DNA of 64,000 nucleotides. Source: Streptomyces glaucescens. Lineage in GTDB: Bacteria; Actinomycetota; Actinomycetes; Streptomycetales; Streptomycetaceae. Below the pieces are notes generated by a model. It had not been told where the DNA came from and searched no databases. It saw only the letters and a program-made list of their open reading frames with translations. The stretch lies in the NCBI RefSeq assembly GCF_000761215.1, contig NZ_CP009438.1, forward strand, positions 5,101,501 through 5,165,500. The letters run 5' to 3'. Positions within the stretch are counted from its first letter, which is position 1; every line of letters begins with the position of its first letter. This document shows positions 26,903 through 35,121 of the stretch, piece by piece. A program made the position numbers and the translations under genes.

Positions 26903-27493
26903 TCACCCCTCCGGCACCACCGCCGTCACGATCCTGGCGATCAGGCCGTCCGGGACGGGCGTCCCCGCCAGTACGCCGTCCAGCACGCCCGGGAGCGTGG
27001 TCAGTTCGACCATCAGCCCGAGCATGGCCAGGTAGAGCACCACGACCGTCGTGTCGCCGCCCGGCAGTCCCGCCTCGCGGTGGAACGTCATGCCGGTCTC
27101 CAGCTGGGAGCGGACCGACGTGGTGTACGACGCGTGCAGTCCGGGGCGGCGGGTCGCTTCCAGGCGCAGTTCCAGGAGGGCCAGATAGCCGGTGCGGTCG
27201 CGGGTCACCCGGCCGATCAGGTCGTGCATCAGTGCGGTGACCAGGGCGCGGTCCTTCGGCGCGCGCATCAGCTCCTCCAGCACCCGGGGATCGGGCGCCA
27301 GCCGGGCGTGCACCCGGGCGTCGATCTGGGCCAGCAGATCGTCGCGCCCGGCGAAGTAGTTGGACGCGGTGCCCACCGGAACCCCGGCCTCCGTGTCCAC
27401 GGCGCGGAACGTGAGGCCGCGCGCCCCCTCACGGGCGAGTACCTCGATACCGGCGTCCACGAGGGCGGCCCGGCGCTCCGGATTCCTGGCCAT
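26903..27493 (-). CDS. TetR-family regulator
   Basis: A 196-residue regulator. The DNA-binding part covers residues 5-55 (RRAALVDAGIEVLAREGARG, then FRAVDTEAGVPVGTASNYFA). The rest is a helical ligand domain. It is read away from a reductase-like gene, with repeated ACTACA half-sites between them, so it probably controls itself and that gene. An ATG at 27541 would add 16 residues but overlaps the putative operator; the chosen start matches the family. Confidence 0.88.
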   Translation of the reverse strand: MARNPERRAALVDAGIEVLAREGARGLTFRAVDTEAGVPVGTASNYFAGRDDLLAQIDARVHARLAPDPRVLEELMRAPKDRALVTALMHDLIGRVTRDRTGYLALLELRLEATRRPGLHASYTTSVRSQLETGMTFHREAGLPGGDTTVVVLYLAMLGLMVELTTLPGVLDGVLAGTPVPDGLIARIVTAVVPEG

Positions 27494-27540
27494 GCGGAAC
27501 TTCCTCTCCCACTTGTCACCCGAGACGAAAAAGGCTTGCA

Positions 27541-27574
27541 ACCACTACATGTGAAGTACTACAACTGGAGTGGT
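27541..27574. promoter_or_regulatory. Operator candidate between TetR and reductase genes
   Basis: ACCACT (27541-27546) and AGTGGT (27569-27574) form an outer inverted repeat. Inside it, ACTACA occurs twice 14 bases apart (27544 and 27558). The region is AT-richer than its surroundings and lies between two divergent starts. Confidence 0.5.
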
Positions 27575-27606
27575 CACGGTGGCGCAGCCTACGAGAAGAG
27601 GCCCAC

Positions 27607-28191
27607 TTGCGAAAGCTCACCTACTTCATCGCCTGTTCGATCGACGGGTTCATCGGGGACCCGGAGGGCGACGCGTCGTCGATGCTCCGCTTCGTCGACG
27701 AGGAGTTCGTCTCCTTCCTCAAGGAGGAGTATCCGGAGACCATGCCGACCCAGGGCCGCCTGGCGTTCGGCATGGACGACCTGCCGAACAAGCGGTTCGA
27801 CACCATCATCCAGGGCCGCAGCAGCTACGACCTGGCCCTGAAGGAGGGCATCACCAGCCCCTACGCCCATCTGCGCGAGTACGTCGCCTCGCGCACCCTG
27901 ACCGAGTCGCCCGACCCGAACGTCGAGATCGTCGCCGACGACCTGCTCGGCAAGGTCCGCGCGCTCAAGGCGGAGGACGGCCCGCTCGGCATCTACCTGT
28001 GCGGCGGCGCGCGGATCGCCGGCGAGCTGATGGACGAGGTCGACGAGATCGTCATCAAGACCTACCCCCTCGTCTACGGCTCGGGCATGCCGATGTTCCG
28101 CTCGGGCTTCGCAGTCACCGAGTTCGCCCTGGAGTCGGTGCGCGGTCTGAACAACGGCGTCGTGGTGAGGACGTACGGCAGGAAGCGGTGA
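27607..28191 (+). CDS. RibD C-terminal/dihydrofolate-reductase-fold protein
   Basis: A 194-residue protein of the DHFR-like fold. KLTYFIACSIDGFIGDPEG opens it (strand 1 with the usual S-x-DG), IIQGRSSYDLAL near residue 68 is the nucleotide-side segment, and IYLCGGARIAGELMDEVDEI near 130 is the Gly-rich loop. It probably uses NADPH to reduce an unknown small molecule; this family is often regulated by a neighbouring TetR or MarR protein. The start is TTG with GAAGAGG upstream, unusual but the only one that fits. It is read away from the TetR gene. Confidence 0.82.
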   Translation: MRKLTYFIACSIDGFIGDPEGDASSMLRFVDEEFVSFLKEEYPETMPTQGRLAFGMDDLPNKRFDTIIQGRSSYDLALKEGITSPYAHLREYVASRTLTESPDPNVEIVADDLLGKVRALKAEDGPLGIYLCGGARIAGELMDEVDEIVIKTYPLVYGSGMPMFRSGFAVTEFALESVRGLNNGVVVRTYGRKR

Positions 28192-28245
28192 GGGGCGGTC
28201 GTCCGGCGGCGGGCGCGCGGGCGTCGGCCGTCCTACCCTGAGGAC

Positions 28246-28527
28246 ATGGGCAGCGAACAGCACGCCTGTCCGGTCTGCGGGCAGCCCGTCGAGACGGTCG
28301 TCCGGCGGCACAAGACGCTGGGCGCCTGGGTGCCGACCTGGGTGGCGGGCTCGTGCCGCAACCCCCGGTGCGAGGTGTCCGCCCGAGGCGACGCCGGCAC
28401 GGAGCGGCCCGGGCGCTCCGCCGCGCCGGCACCGTCCGCCCGGGAGGCGCGGCACACCGGTCCCGCCCGGGAACCGGACGCGGGCCCCGGTCGCGGCCCG
28501 GCGCGCGGCCCCTGGGCAGAGCACTGA
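28246..28527 (+). CDS. Small zinc-ribbon-like protein with disordered tail
   Basis: A 93-residue protein. CPVCGQP near residue 8 and CRNPRC near 37 supply four cysteines placed to bind one zinc. The last 45 residues are Ala/Pro/Arg/Gly-rich and disordered. No function is known. The ATG has TACCCT six bases upstream and may be leaderless, although GAGGAC could also serve as a weak ribosome binding site. It is followed after 28 bases by the YCII-related gene. Confidence 0.7.
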   Translation: MGSEQHACPVCGQPVETVVRRHKTLGAWVPTWVAGSCRNPRCEVSARGDAGTERPGRSAAPAPSAREARHTGPAREPDAGPGRGPARGPWAEH

Positions 28528-28555
28528 ACCCGTATCCGAACCGAGGAGCGCGCCC

Positions 28556-28987
28556 ATGAAGTACCTGGTCGTCGTACAGGGCACCCAGGCGGACTACGAG
28601 GGCATGCGCGGCAAGGCCACTCCGCACGCCCCCGTGTGGTCCGAGGACGACGTGAAGGCGATGTACGCGTACATGGGGGCGATCAACGCCGAACTGGCCG
28701 AGACCGGTGAGCTGGTCGACGCCCAGGGCCTGGCCGAACCCGCCCGCATCCGGCTGGTCACGCGGGGCGCGCAGGGCCGCACGGTGGTCGTCGACGATCC
28801 GTACGACGTGGCGGAGGTGCTGCCGGCCGGCTACTGGGTGCTGGACTGCGCGAGCCTGGAGCGCGTCACGGAGATCGCCGAACGCGTCATCCACTGCCCC
28901 GCTCCGGACGGCGTCCCGGACCTGCCGGTGGTGATCCGGCCCATCATGGACGGCATCGACGACGTCCGGGCCACCCCGGAGCGCTAG
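28556..28987 (+). CDS. YCII-related domain protein
   Basis: A 143-residue protein of the YCII/DGPF family: KYLVVVQGTQADYEG opens the ferredoxin-like fold, and LPAGYWVLDCASLERVTEIA near residue 90 is its second half. Such proteins often accompany ECF sigma factors but none is nearby. The role is unknown. GAGGAGC stands before the ATG. It ends four bases inside the end of the next gene, which is on the opposite strand. Confidence 0.8.
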   Translation: MKYLVVVQGTQADYEGMRGKATPHAPVWSEDDVKAMYAYMGAINAELAETGELVDAQGLAEPARIRLVTRGAQGRTVVVDDPYDVAEVLPAGYWVLDCASLERVTEIAERVIHCPAPDGVPDLPVVIRPIMDGIDDVRATPER

Positions 28988-29727
28988 ACCGCGCCCGGCA
29001 GGCCGCCCGACTCCGGGTCGCGGCCCGTCAGGCAGTACGTGCCGCCCGCCGGGTCGCGCAGCACCGTCCAGTGGGCGCCCCGCGACACCGGTACCGCACC
29101 GAGCCGTTCGTGGTCCGCGCGGGTCGCCTCGACGTCCACGCAGGCGAGGTCGAGGTGCGCGGCGACCGGCCGCTCGTCACCGAGGCGCTGCAGCAGCACC
29201 CGCACCGGCAGTCCGCCCGGCGGCACCACCGCGTGAAACTCCGGCAGCGACCCGGGCCGGGACGTCCAGTCGGACAGCAGTGCGCTCCAGAAGGCGACCT
29301 CGGCGGCGTAGCGCGACGGCGGGACGTCGACGCAGACCTGGTCCAGACGGCTGCCGCGCACCACGGGCGGCCGCACCGACTCCCCGTCCCAGGGCACCGC
29401 GCAGAACGCCTGCCCGGCGGGTGACCGCAGCACGGCCCAGTCCTGGTGGTCGGCGACCGTCCGCGCGCCCAGCCGCAGCGCGCCGTCGACGAAGCGCCGG
29501 ACGTCCTCCACGGCGAAGTCCAGGTGGGCCCCGCCGTTCCCGGAGTCCACCCCCTGGAGCTTCACGCAGGCGTCGGCCCCGCCGGCCGGCAGCAGCGTGG
29601 CGAACTCGCCGCGCTCACCGCGGGGCTCGGACAGCCGGGTGTCCGTCACGGCGGTCCAGAAATCGCGGGCCCGGCCGAGGAGGGGAGCGGGGCGGTCGAT
29701 GAAGGCGTATGTCCAGCGGATGGTCAT
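28984..29727 (-). CDS. VOC-family (glyoxalase/dioxygenase fold) protein
   Basis: A 247-residue protein made of two VOC modules: residues 1-120 (WTYAFIDRP, AHLDFAVEDVRRFVDGAL, FCAVPWDG) and 125-245 (LDQVCVDVPPSRYAAEVAFW, AHLDLACVDVEATRADHERL). Metal-binding His residues in both AHLD motifs are present. Members include glyoxalases and antibiotic-resistance proteins; the substrate is not evident. The frame is open far upstream into the HIT gene region, but the ATG at the family-typical start was taken. Confidence 0.83.
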   Translation of the reverse strand: MTIRWTYAFIDRPAPLLGRARDFWTAVTDTRLSEPRGERGEFATLLPAGGADACVKLQGVDSGNGGAHLDFAVEDVRRFVDGALRLGARTVADHQDWAVLRSPAGQAFCAVPWDGESVRPPVVRGSRLDQVCVDVPPSRYAAEVAFWSALLSDWTSRPGSLPEFHAVVPPGGLPVRVLLQRLGDERPVAAHLDLACVDVEATRADHERLGAVPVSRGAHWTVLRDPAGGTYCLTGRDPESGGLPGAV

Positions 29728-29799
29728 GCGCGTGATCGTAGAAGCAAGCAGCGCGCGGGCTCCGCGGATTTCCCGTGCGCCCCGAGGAGAGGACTCCCG

Positions 29800-30231
29800 A
29801 TGGAACCCTGCCCCTTCTGCGCCGTCGTCGCCGACCCGAGCCGTGCCAGGGTCGTCCACGAGGACGCCCACACGGTCGCGTTCTTCCCGCTGACCCCGGC
29901 GACCTGGGGGCACACCCTGGTGGTGCCGCGGGCGCACTCGGCGGATCTGTGGGAGATGACCGCGGCGCAGGTGCGGCGGCTGACGGACGCCGTACTGAGG
30001 GTGGGCGGCACCCTGCGCTCGGTCCTCGCCCCGGAGGGCATGAACATCATCAACTCGGCCGGGCGGGCCGCCACCCAGACGGTCTTCCACACCCATGTCC
30101 ACCTGGTGCCACGTCACTCCGGCGACCCGATGGGCGACTTCTGGCCACCGCGCGAGGCTCCTCGGGACGAGGCCGCCCTGGACGGGCTGGCGGAGCGGCT
30201 CAGGGCGGCCGGCCTCAGTTCAGCACGATGA
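29800..30231 (+). CDS. HIT-family nucleotide hydrolase/transferase
   Basis: A 143-residue histidine-triad protein. CPFC near residue 4 with the later His residues suggests a structural zinc, and HTHVHLVPRH near residue 103 is the catalytic triad. Such proteins hydrolyse AMP-linked or dinucleoside polyphosphate substrates. EVCVVH-type opening is replaced by ARVVHEDAHTVAFFPL, normal for the family. GAGGAGAGGA lies upstream. Its last 17 bases overlap the membrane protein gene on the opposite strand. Confidence 0.9.
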   Translation: MEPCPFCAVVADPSRARVVHEDAHTVAFFPLTPATWGHTLVVPRAHSADLWEMTAAQVRRLTDAVLRVGGTLRSVLAPEGMNIINSAGRAATQTVFHTHVHLVPRHSGDPMGDFWPPREAPRDEAALDGLAERLRAAGLSSAR

Positions 30232-30676
30232 CGAGCGCCAGGTCCGTGAGGATCAGCGCGCCGTAGAACAGTCCCAGGGTGTCGGACAGGACGGCGCGGC
30301 GCAGCGGCACGTCCGGGCGGAACGGGCGTACGTCCATGGACAGCACCTCGACCGTGCTGTCCGGGCGGCGGGCGGCGTCGTAGAGCCGGCGGTAGAGCCG
30401 TTCCTGGCGCAGGAAGTGCGCGTCGAGGAACCAGAAGCACAGCAGCGGCACCACCCCGGCCCCTGCCACCGTCCCGCTCTTCTGGCCGGCCGACAGGGCG
30501 AGGAAGCCCGCGCCGAGGGTGAGCGCCCAGCCCTTGACCAGGAACGAGTTGGTGCCGAGGCGGGTGATGGTCGCCTGGATGAACTCCAGGTGCTTGACCC
30601 GGTCGGCGTCCAGCGGCCGTCGGCCGGCCCCGCCCGCACCACCCGCTGCGCCGACGCCGTCGTCCAAGGCCGTCAC
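30215..30676 (-). CDS. Membrane protein of the LEFIQ/KGW type
   Basis: A 153-residue protein with a Gly/Ala-rich start, then VKHLEFIQATITRLGTNSF, two adjacent spans (VKGWALTLGAGFLALSA and AGVVPLLCFWFLDAHFLRQ), and a C-terminal hydrophobic helix (LFYGALILTDLALVIVLN). Similar proteins with LEFIQ, NSF, KGW and FWFLD occur widely in bacteria, often in variable regions. I know of no proven function. A pore-like effector or a simple membrane scaffold are both possible. It overlaps the HIT gene end by 17 bases. Confidence 0.75.
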   Translation of the reverse strand: MTALDDGVGAAGGAGGAGRRPLDADRVKHLEFIQATITRLGTNSFLVKGWALTLGAGFLALSAGQKSGTVAGAGVVPLLCFWFLDAHFLRQERLYRRLYDAARRPDSTVEVLSMDVRPFRPDVPLRRAVLSDTLGLFYGALILTDLALVIVLN

Positions 30677-30737
30677 GCGTCAAGTCCCCCGTCCCGGGGG
30701 CCGGTTCCCCCTGCCGTCCGATGCTAGCGAACACCGA

Positions 30738-30770
30738 AGGGGGCCGGCCGGGTGTTCCGGCCGGCCCCCT
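30738..30770 (-). terminator. Hairpin after sodN
   Basis: AGGGGGCCGGCCGG pairs with CCGGCCGGCCCCCT around five bases, 60 bases past the sodN stop. It is very stable and probably works in both directions. Confidence 0.75.
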
Positions 30771-30830
30771 GGAATGCCCGGGTGACCTGCGATGGTGCAC
30801 CGACCGCGGATCACGGGCGGGGCCCTTGGG

Positions 30831-31226
30831 TCAGGCCTTCTTGGTCTCCCAGAAGATCTTGTCGATCTGGGCGATGTAGTCCAGCGCCTTCTGGCCGGTC
30901 GCCGGGTCGGTGGACGCCTTGGCGGCCGAGAGGGCCTTCAGGGTGTCGTTGACCAGCTGGTGCAGCTCCGGGTACTTCTCGAAGTGCGGGGGCTTGAAGT
31001 AGTCGCTCCAGAGCACCGAGACGTGGTGCTTGGCGAGCTCCGCGCGCTGCTCCTTGATGACCGTGGCGCGCGCCTGGAAGTGCGGGTCGTCGTTGGCGGC
31101 CATCTTCTCCTGGACGGCCTTCACCGACTCCGCCTCGATGCGGGCCTGGGCCGGGTCGTACACGCCGCAGGGCAGGTCGCAGTGCGCGCTGACCTTGACC
31201 TTGGGGGCAAACAGGCGGGAAAGCAT
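30831..31226 (-). CDS. sodN: Nickel superoxide dismutase precursor SodN
   Basis: A 131-residue precursor. A 14-residue leader is removed before His15, and the mature end HCDLPCGVY is the nickel hook: the N-terminal His, Cys2 and Cys6 (mature numbering) bind Ni. The rest is the four-helix bundle (HVSVLWSDYFKPPHF, ending DKIFWETKKA). It converts superoxide to peroxide and oxygen in the cytoplasm and needs the protease SodX, encoded beside it. In Streptomyces, sodN is made when nickel is plentiful, and its message is a target of a small RNA from sodF. GGAAGGA lies before the ATG. Confidence 0.98.
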   Translation of the reverse strand: MLSRLFAPKVKVSAHCDLPCGVYDPAQARIEAESVKAVQEKMAANDDPHFQARATVIKEQRAELAKHHVSVLWSDYFKPPHFEKYPELHQLVNDTLKALSAAKASTDPATGQKALDYIAQIDKIFWETKKA

Positions 31227-31371
31227 GGAGCATTCCTTCCTCGTGATCGTCTTCTCAGGTGGGACATTACTCCCTGCGGGACGGGTTTTCGCGAGTGCCC
31301 CCATGGGCTTAGGACAAAAGTCCGGGGTGAGACGGAGACTGGTGGAGGATCGAACCGGGGAGGTGCAGGGC

Positions 31372-31806
31372 ATGCGGGAGCCGTCGCAGGAGACCGAGCG
31401 CACGGGAGCGGTGGCGCCCTTCGGGCTGGCCGAGGTGACCGGGCCGTCCATGGTGCCCACCCTGCTGCACGGGGACCGGCTGGTGGTGCACTACGGGGCC
31501 CGGATCCGGCCCGGTGACGTGGTGGTCCTGCGCCATCCGTTCCAGCAGGACCTGCTGGTGGTGAAGCGGGCCGCGGAGCGCCGCGACGGCGGCTGGTGGG
31601 TGCTCGGCGACAACGCCTACGCGGGCGGCGACAGCACCGACTACGGCGCCGTGCCGCAGGAGCTGGTGCTGGGCCGGGTCCGCTTCCGGTACCGGCCGCG
31701 CAGGCCGGATCAGCGCTCGCCGCTGGCGGTGCTGCGCTGGGCGCTGTCGGCGGCCAGGCCGGTGCTGTGCGACCGGTCGGCCTCCAGGCGCTTGCGGGCG
31801 CGGTAG
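31372..31806 (+). CDS. sodX: Nickel SOD maturation protease SodX (S26 family)
   Basis: A 144-residue signal-peptidase-like serine protease that trims the SodN leader. The catalytic Ser is in TGPSMVPTLL near residue 26 and the Lys in LVVKRAAERR near 65. LGDNAYAGGDSTDYG near 83 is the third family box. There is no membrane anchor, as expected for a cytoplasmic SodN processor. GGGGAGG is placed upstream of the ATG. It is read away from sodN. Its last 97 bases lie over the 3' end of the CGNR gene on the other strand. Confidence 0.93.
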   Translation: MREPSQETERTGAVAPFGLAEVTGPSMVPTLLHGDRLVVHYGARIRPGDVVVLRHPFQQDLLVVKRAAERRDGGWWVLGDNAYAGGDSTDYGAVPQELVLGRVRFRYRPRRPDQRSPLAVLRWALSAARPVLCDRSASRRLRAR

Positions 31807-32339
31807 GCGGCCACGTTGGCCCGGGTGGCGCAGCGGTCGGAGCAGTAGCGCCGGGAGCGGTTGGTGGAGGTGTCGAGGTAGGCGTTGCGGCACGGCGCCG
31901 CCTCGCACAGGCCGAGGCGGTCCACGCCGTACTCGGTGAGGTGGAAGGCCAGGCCCATGGCAGCGATGGCCGCGTAGCCGGCGGTCGCGTTCGACGGGTG
32001 GTCGGCGAGGTGCATGTGCCACAGGGGGCGGCCGTCCTCGTCCCGGAAGTCGTGGCCGGAGATCTGCGGGCTCACCGGGAACTCGAGCAGCAGGGAGTTC
32101 AGCAGGTCCACCGCCAGGGTCTCGTCGCCGTCGTTCGCCGCCTCGAAGACCGCGCGCAGCCGGGCCCGGACCGAGCGGAAACGGGTGACGTCCGCCTCGG
32201 TGGCGCGCCGGGCGGCCGACTGGTTCTCCACGAAGAGGCCGCGCACGGCCTCGACGGACGTCAGAGAGTCCTTGCCCCGGGCCGGCTCCTCGCTGTTGAC
32301 GAGACGTACGGCGTAGTCCGAGTAATAGGCCAGTTCCAC
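31710..32339 (-). CDS. CGNR zinc-finger, stress-response regulator type
   Basis: A 209-residue protein. Residues 1-130 form an N-terminal helical domain (FVENQSAARRATEADVTRFR, LLNSLLLEFPVSPQISGHDF). The CGNR-type zinc finger near residues 145-185 has CEAAPC, then RRYCSDRCATRANVAAYRAR. The tail is Ser/Ala/Arg-rich. Members are thought to bind DNA and control small regulons. The 3' end overlaps sodX by 97 bases tail to tail; it is the poorly conserved tail that is involved. It is read away from the methyltransferase gene. Confidence 0.87.
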   Translation of the reverse strand: MELAYYSDYAVRLVNSEEPARGKDSLTSVEAVRGLFVENQSAARRATEADVTRFRSVRARLRAVFEAANDGDETLAVDLLNSLLLEFPVSPQISGHDFRDEDGRPLWHMHLADHPSNATAGYAAIAAMGLAFHLTEYGVDRLGLCEAAPCRNAYLDTSTNRSRRYCSDRCATRANVAAYRARKRLEADRSHSTGLAADSAQRSTASGER

Positions 32340-32440
32340 TTGTAGTCCTTACGCGGGCGCTCTAAGGTCGTGCTTGCGGTCGGGTAACAGACGATCGTGC
32401 TTCCAGGGTATTACGTACGCGTACGTCAGGGAGGGCGACG

Positions 32441-33211
32441 ATGACGGAGACGGGCACCACGGGCACCGGCACCGACTGGCAGGCCTGGCAGGACAGCTGG
32501 GACCGCCAGCAGGAGTGGTACATGCCCGACCGCGAGGACCGGTTCCGGATCATGCTGGACATGGTCGAGGCACTCGTCGGCCGCGCACCCCGCGTCCTGG
32601 ACCTCGCCTGCGGCACCGGCACCATCACCGCCCGGCTCCTCGCCCGCTTCCCCGAGGCCACCAGCACCGGCGTCGACCTCGACCCGGCGCTGCTCACCAT
32701 CGCCGAGGGCACCTTCGCGGGCGACGACCGGGTCACCCTGGTCACCGCCGACCTCAAGGACCCCGGCTGGCCGGCGAAGCTGCCGTACGACTCCTACGAC
32801 GCCGTGCTCACCGCGACCGCCCTGCACTGGTTGCACAGCGAACCCCTCGCGGCCCTCTACGGTCAGGTCGCGGGGCTGGTCCGCGACGGCGGCGTCCTCA
32901 TGAACGCGGACCACATGATCGACGACAGCACTCCCCGGATCAACGCCGCGGAGCGCGCCCTGCGCCACGCCCGGATGGATCAGGCCAAGCGGGACGGCGC
33001 GCTCGACTGGGCGCAGTGGTGGCAGCTCGCCGCCGAGGACCCGGTGCTCGCCGAGCCCACCGCCCGCCGCTTCGAGATCTACGGCGAGCACGCCGACGGC
33101 GACACCCCGTCGGCCGCCTGGCACGCCCGCGTCCTGCGCGAGAAGGGCTTCACCGAGGTCCGCCCGGTCTGGTGCTCGCCGTCGGACACGCTGCTGCTGG
33201 CGCTGAAGTAG
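32441..33211 (+). CDS. SAM-dependent class I methyltransferase
   Basis: A 256-residue methyltransferase. VLDLACGTGTITARLLARF near residue 50 is the SAM-binding loop; GVDLDPALLTIA is the acidic end of strand 2; VLTATALHWLHS near 125 is motif IV. The length and layout fit the methyltransferase type 11/12 family. The acceptor is unknown. GGGAGGG stands before the ATG. Only about 100 bases separate it from the divergent CGNR gene, whose product might regulate it. A perfect hairpin follows the stop. Confidence 0.87.
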   Translation: MTETGTTGTGTDWQAWQDSWDRQQEWYMPDREDRFRIMLDMVEALVGRAPRVLDLACGTGTITARLLARFPEATSTGVDLDPALLTIAEGTFAGDDRVTLVTADLKDPGWPAKLPYDSYDAVLTATALHWLHSEPLAALYGQVAGLVRDGGVLMNADHMIDDSTPRINAAERALRHARMDQAKRDGALDWAQWWQLAAEDPVLAEPTARRFEIYGEHADGDTPSAAWHARVLREKGFTEVRPVWCSPSDTLLLALK

Positions 33212-33222
33212 CCCGCACGGGC

Positions 33223-33259
33223 GGAAGGGGCGGTACGGGAATCCCGTACCGCCCCTTCC
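33223..33259. terminator. Perfect bidirectional hairpin
   Basis: GGAAGGGGCGGTACGGG and its exact complement face each other with AAT between: a 17-base-pair stem. It lies 11 bases after the methyltransferase stop and 79 bases beyond the transporter operon end, so it can end transcripts from both sides. Confidence 0.85.
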
Positions 33260-33338
33260 GGCGTCCCGAAACGGCGCGGGAACCCGCGCGGACGAGCCGC
33301 ACCGCTCCCGAGGGCGGGGGCGGCGCGCCCGGCGGACC

Positions 33339-34145
33339 CTAGAGCACCTTGGACAGGAACGCCTTCGTGCGCTCCTGCTGCGGGTCGGTCAGGACGTCGC
33401 GCGGGTTGCCGGACTCGACCACCACACCGCCGTCCATGAAGACCAGGCTGTCGCCGACCTCGCGGGCGAAGCCCATCTCGTGGGTGACGACGACCATCGT
33501 CATGCCGGACTCGGCCAGGTCGCGCATGACGTCGAGGACGTCACCGACCAGCTCCGGGTCGAGCGCCGAGGTCGGCTCGTCGAACAGCATCAGCTTCGGC
33601 TCCATGGCCAGCGCGCGGGCGATCGCCACGCGCTGCTGCTGGCCGCCGGAGAGCTGCGAGGGGTAGTTCCCGGCCTTGTCGCCGAGGCCCACGCGCTCCA
33701 GCAGCGCCATCGCACGCTCCTTGGCCTCCGCCCTGTTCTTGCCCCTGACCTGGACCGGGGCCTCCATGACGTTCTCCACGGCCGTCATGTGCGGGAACAG
33801 GTTGAAGCGCTGGAAGACCATGCCGATGTCCCGGCGCTTGAGGGCGACCTCGCTGTCCTTCAGCTCGTAGAGCTTGTCGCCCTTCTGGCGGTAGCCCACC
33901 AGCTCGCCGTCGACGTACAGCCGCCCGGCGTTGATCTTCTCCAGGTGGTTGATGCACCGCAGGAAGGTCGACTTGCCCGAGCCGGAGGGGCCGATGAGGC
34001 AGAACACCTCGCCCTGCTTGACCTCCAGGTCGATGCCCTTGAGGACCTCGACCGGGCCGTAGCTCTTGTGGACGCCCTCGGCCTTGACCATGGGGACGGC
34101 GGCCTGCTTCACGGGCGCGTCCGTGGTGCTGAGCTTCTCGGTCAT
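33339..34145 (-). CDS. Amino-acid ABC transporter ATPase
   Basis: A 268-residue ABC ATPase of the polar-amino-acid type. Walker [10 protein letters not shown] near residue 52, signature LSGGQQQR near 165 and Walker [13 protein letters not shown] near 185 are all intact. It powers the permease encoded just upstream. The start overlaps the permease stop as ATGA. The family handles glutamate, glutamine, arginine or similar; the operon order (binding protein, permease, ATPase) and single permease do not decide the substrate. Confidence 0.93.
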   Translation of the reverse strand: MTEKLSTTDAPVKQAAVPMVKAEGVHKSYGPVEVLKGIDLEVKQGEVFCLIGPSGSGKSTFLRCINHLEKINAGRLYVDGELVGYRQKGDKLYELKDSEVALKRRDIGMVFQRFNLFPHMTAVENVMEAPVQVRGKNRAEAKERAMALLERVGLGDKAGNYPSQLSGGQQQRVAIARALAMEPKLMLFDEPTSALDPELVGDVLDVMRDLAESGMTMVVVTHEMGFAREVGDSLVFMDGGVVVESGNPRDVLTDPQQERTKAFLSKVL

Positions 34146-35080
34146 GCCATGCCCCCCTTCGGGCGGCCCAGGGACAACATGTTGGCGCGTACCTTCTGCC
34201 ACGGCGTGGGCGGCAGCTGGCGGGAGGAACCGCGGGCGTAGTAGCGCTCCAGGTAGTACTGGCCGACGCTGAACACGGAGGTCAGCAGCAGGTACCAGGC
34301 CGCGGCGAGGAACAGCATCTCGGCCGGGGCGCCGGAGGTCTGGCCGATGTCCTGGGCGACGCGGAACAGCTCCGAGTACTGGACCACGGAGACCAGCGAG
34401 GTCGTCTTCAGCATGTTGATGACCTCGTTGCCCGTCGGCGGCACGATCACCCGCATCGCCTGCGGGATCACGATCCGGCGCAGGGTCTTGGAGTGGCTCA
34501 TGCCCAGGGCGTGCGCCGCCTCGGTCTGGCCCTCGTCGACCGCGAGCAGACCGGCCCGGCAGATCTCCGCCATGTACGCGGCCTCGTTGAGGCCGAGGCC
34601 GAGCAGCACGGTCAGGAACGGGGTCATGAAGTCCGACCACTCGTCCTTGTACACCGGACCGAGGTTGATGTACTCGAAGACCAGGCCCAGGTTGAACCAG
34701 ACCACGAGCTGCACCAGGACCGGCGTACCGCGGAAGAACCAGATGTAGAACCACGCGATGGACGAGGTCACCGGGTTGCGGGAGAGCCGCATGACGGCGA
34801 GCAGGATGCCGCCCACGATGCCGATCGCCATGGACAGGACGGTCAGCAGAAGCGTCTTGCCGACGCCTTCGAGGACACGGTCGTCGAAGAAGTAGTCGGG
34901 GATCGCGTCCCAGTTGATCTTGCCCTGGGAGAACGCGTACACGACCGCGCCGAACAGCGCGAGGGCGACGACGGCGGAGACGTACCGCCCGTAGTGCCGG
35001 ACCGGGATGGCCTTGATGGCCTCCGGCCCGGCCGGCGGCGTGTCGGCCGGCCCGGTCGTCTTGTCGATGTCAACAGTCAC
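34142..35080 (-). CDS. Amino-acid ABC transporter permease
   Basis: A 312-residue inner-membrane permease of the HisM/GlnP type. A cytoplasmic N-terminal extension of about 35 residues ([10 protein letters not shown]) precedes the spans. [16 protein letters not shown] near residue 130 is characteristic. The loop that meets the ATPase reads [17 protein letters not shown] near 205. One permease gene only, so it must work as a dimer of itself. It lies 41 bases after the binding-protein gene and overlaps the ATPase gene. Confidence 0.92.
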   Translation of the reverse strand: MTVDIDKTTGPADTPPAGPEAIKAIPVRHYGRYVSAVVALALFGAVVYAFSQGKINWDAIPDYFFDDRVLEGVGKTLLLTVLSMAIGIVGGILLAVMRLSRNPVTSSIAWFYIWFFRGTPVLVQLVVWFNLGLVFEYINLGPVYKDEWSDFMTPFLTVLLGLGLNEAAYMAEICRAGLLAVDEGQTEAAHALGMSHSKTLRRIVIPQAMRVIVPPTGNEVINMLKTTSLVSVVQYSELFRVAQDIGQTSGAPAEMLFLAAAWYLLLTSVFSVGQYYLERYYARGSSRQLPPTPWQKVRANMLSLGRPKGGMA

Positions 35081-35121
35081 GGGTGTTGCCTTTCAGTGCC
35101 CGCAGTGCGGTGGTCACGCCG

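Noticed and set aside
32441-33259. Methyltransferase as part of the CGNR or sodX unit
   Set aside because: It has its own binding site and terminator and is divergent from the CGNR gene; only shared promoter DNA links them.
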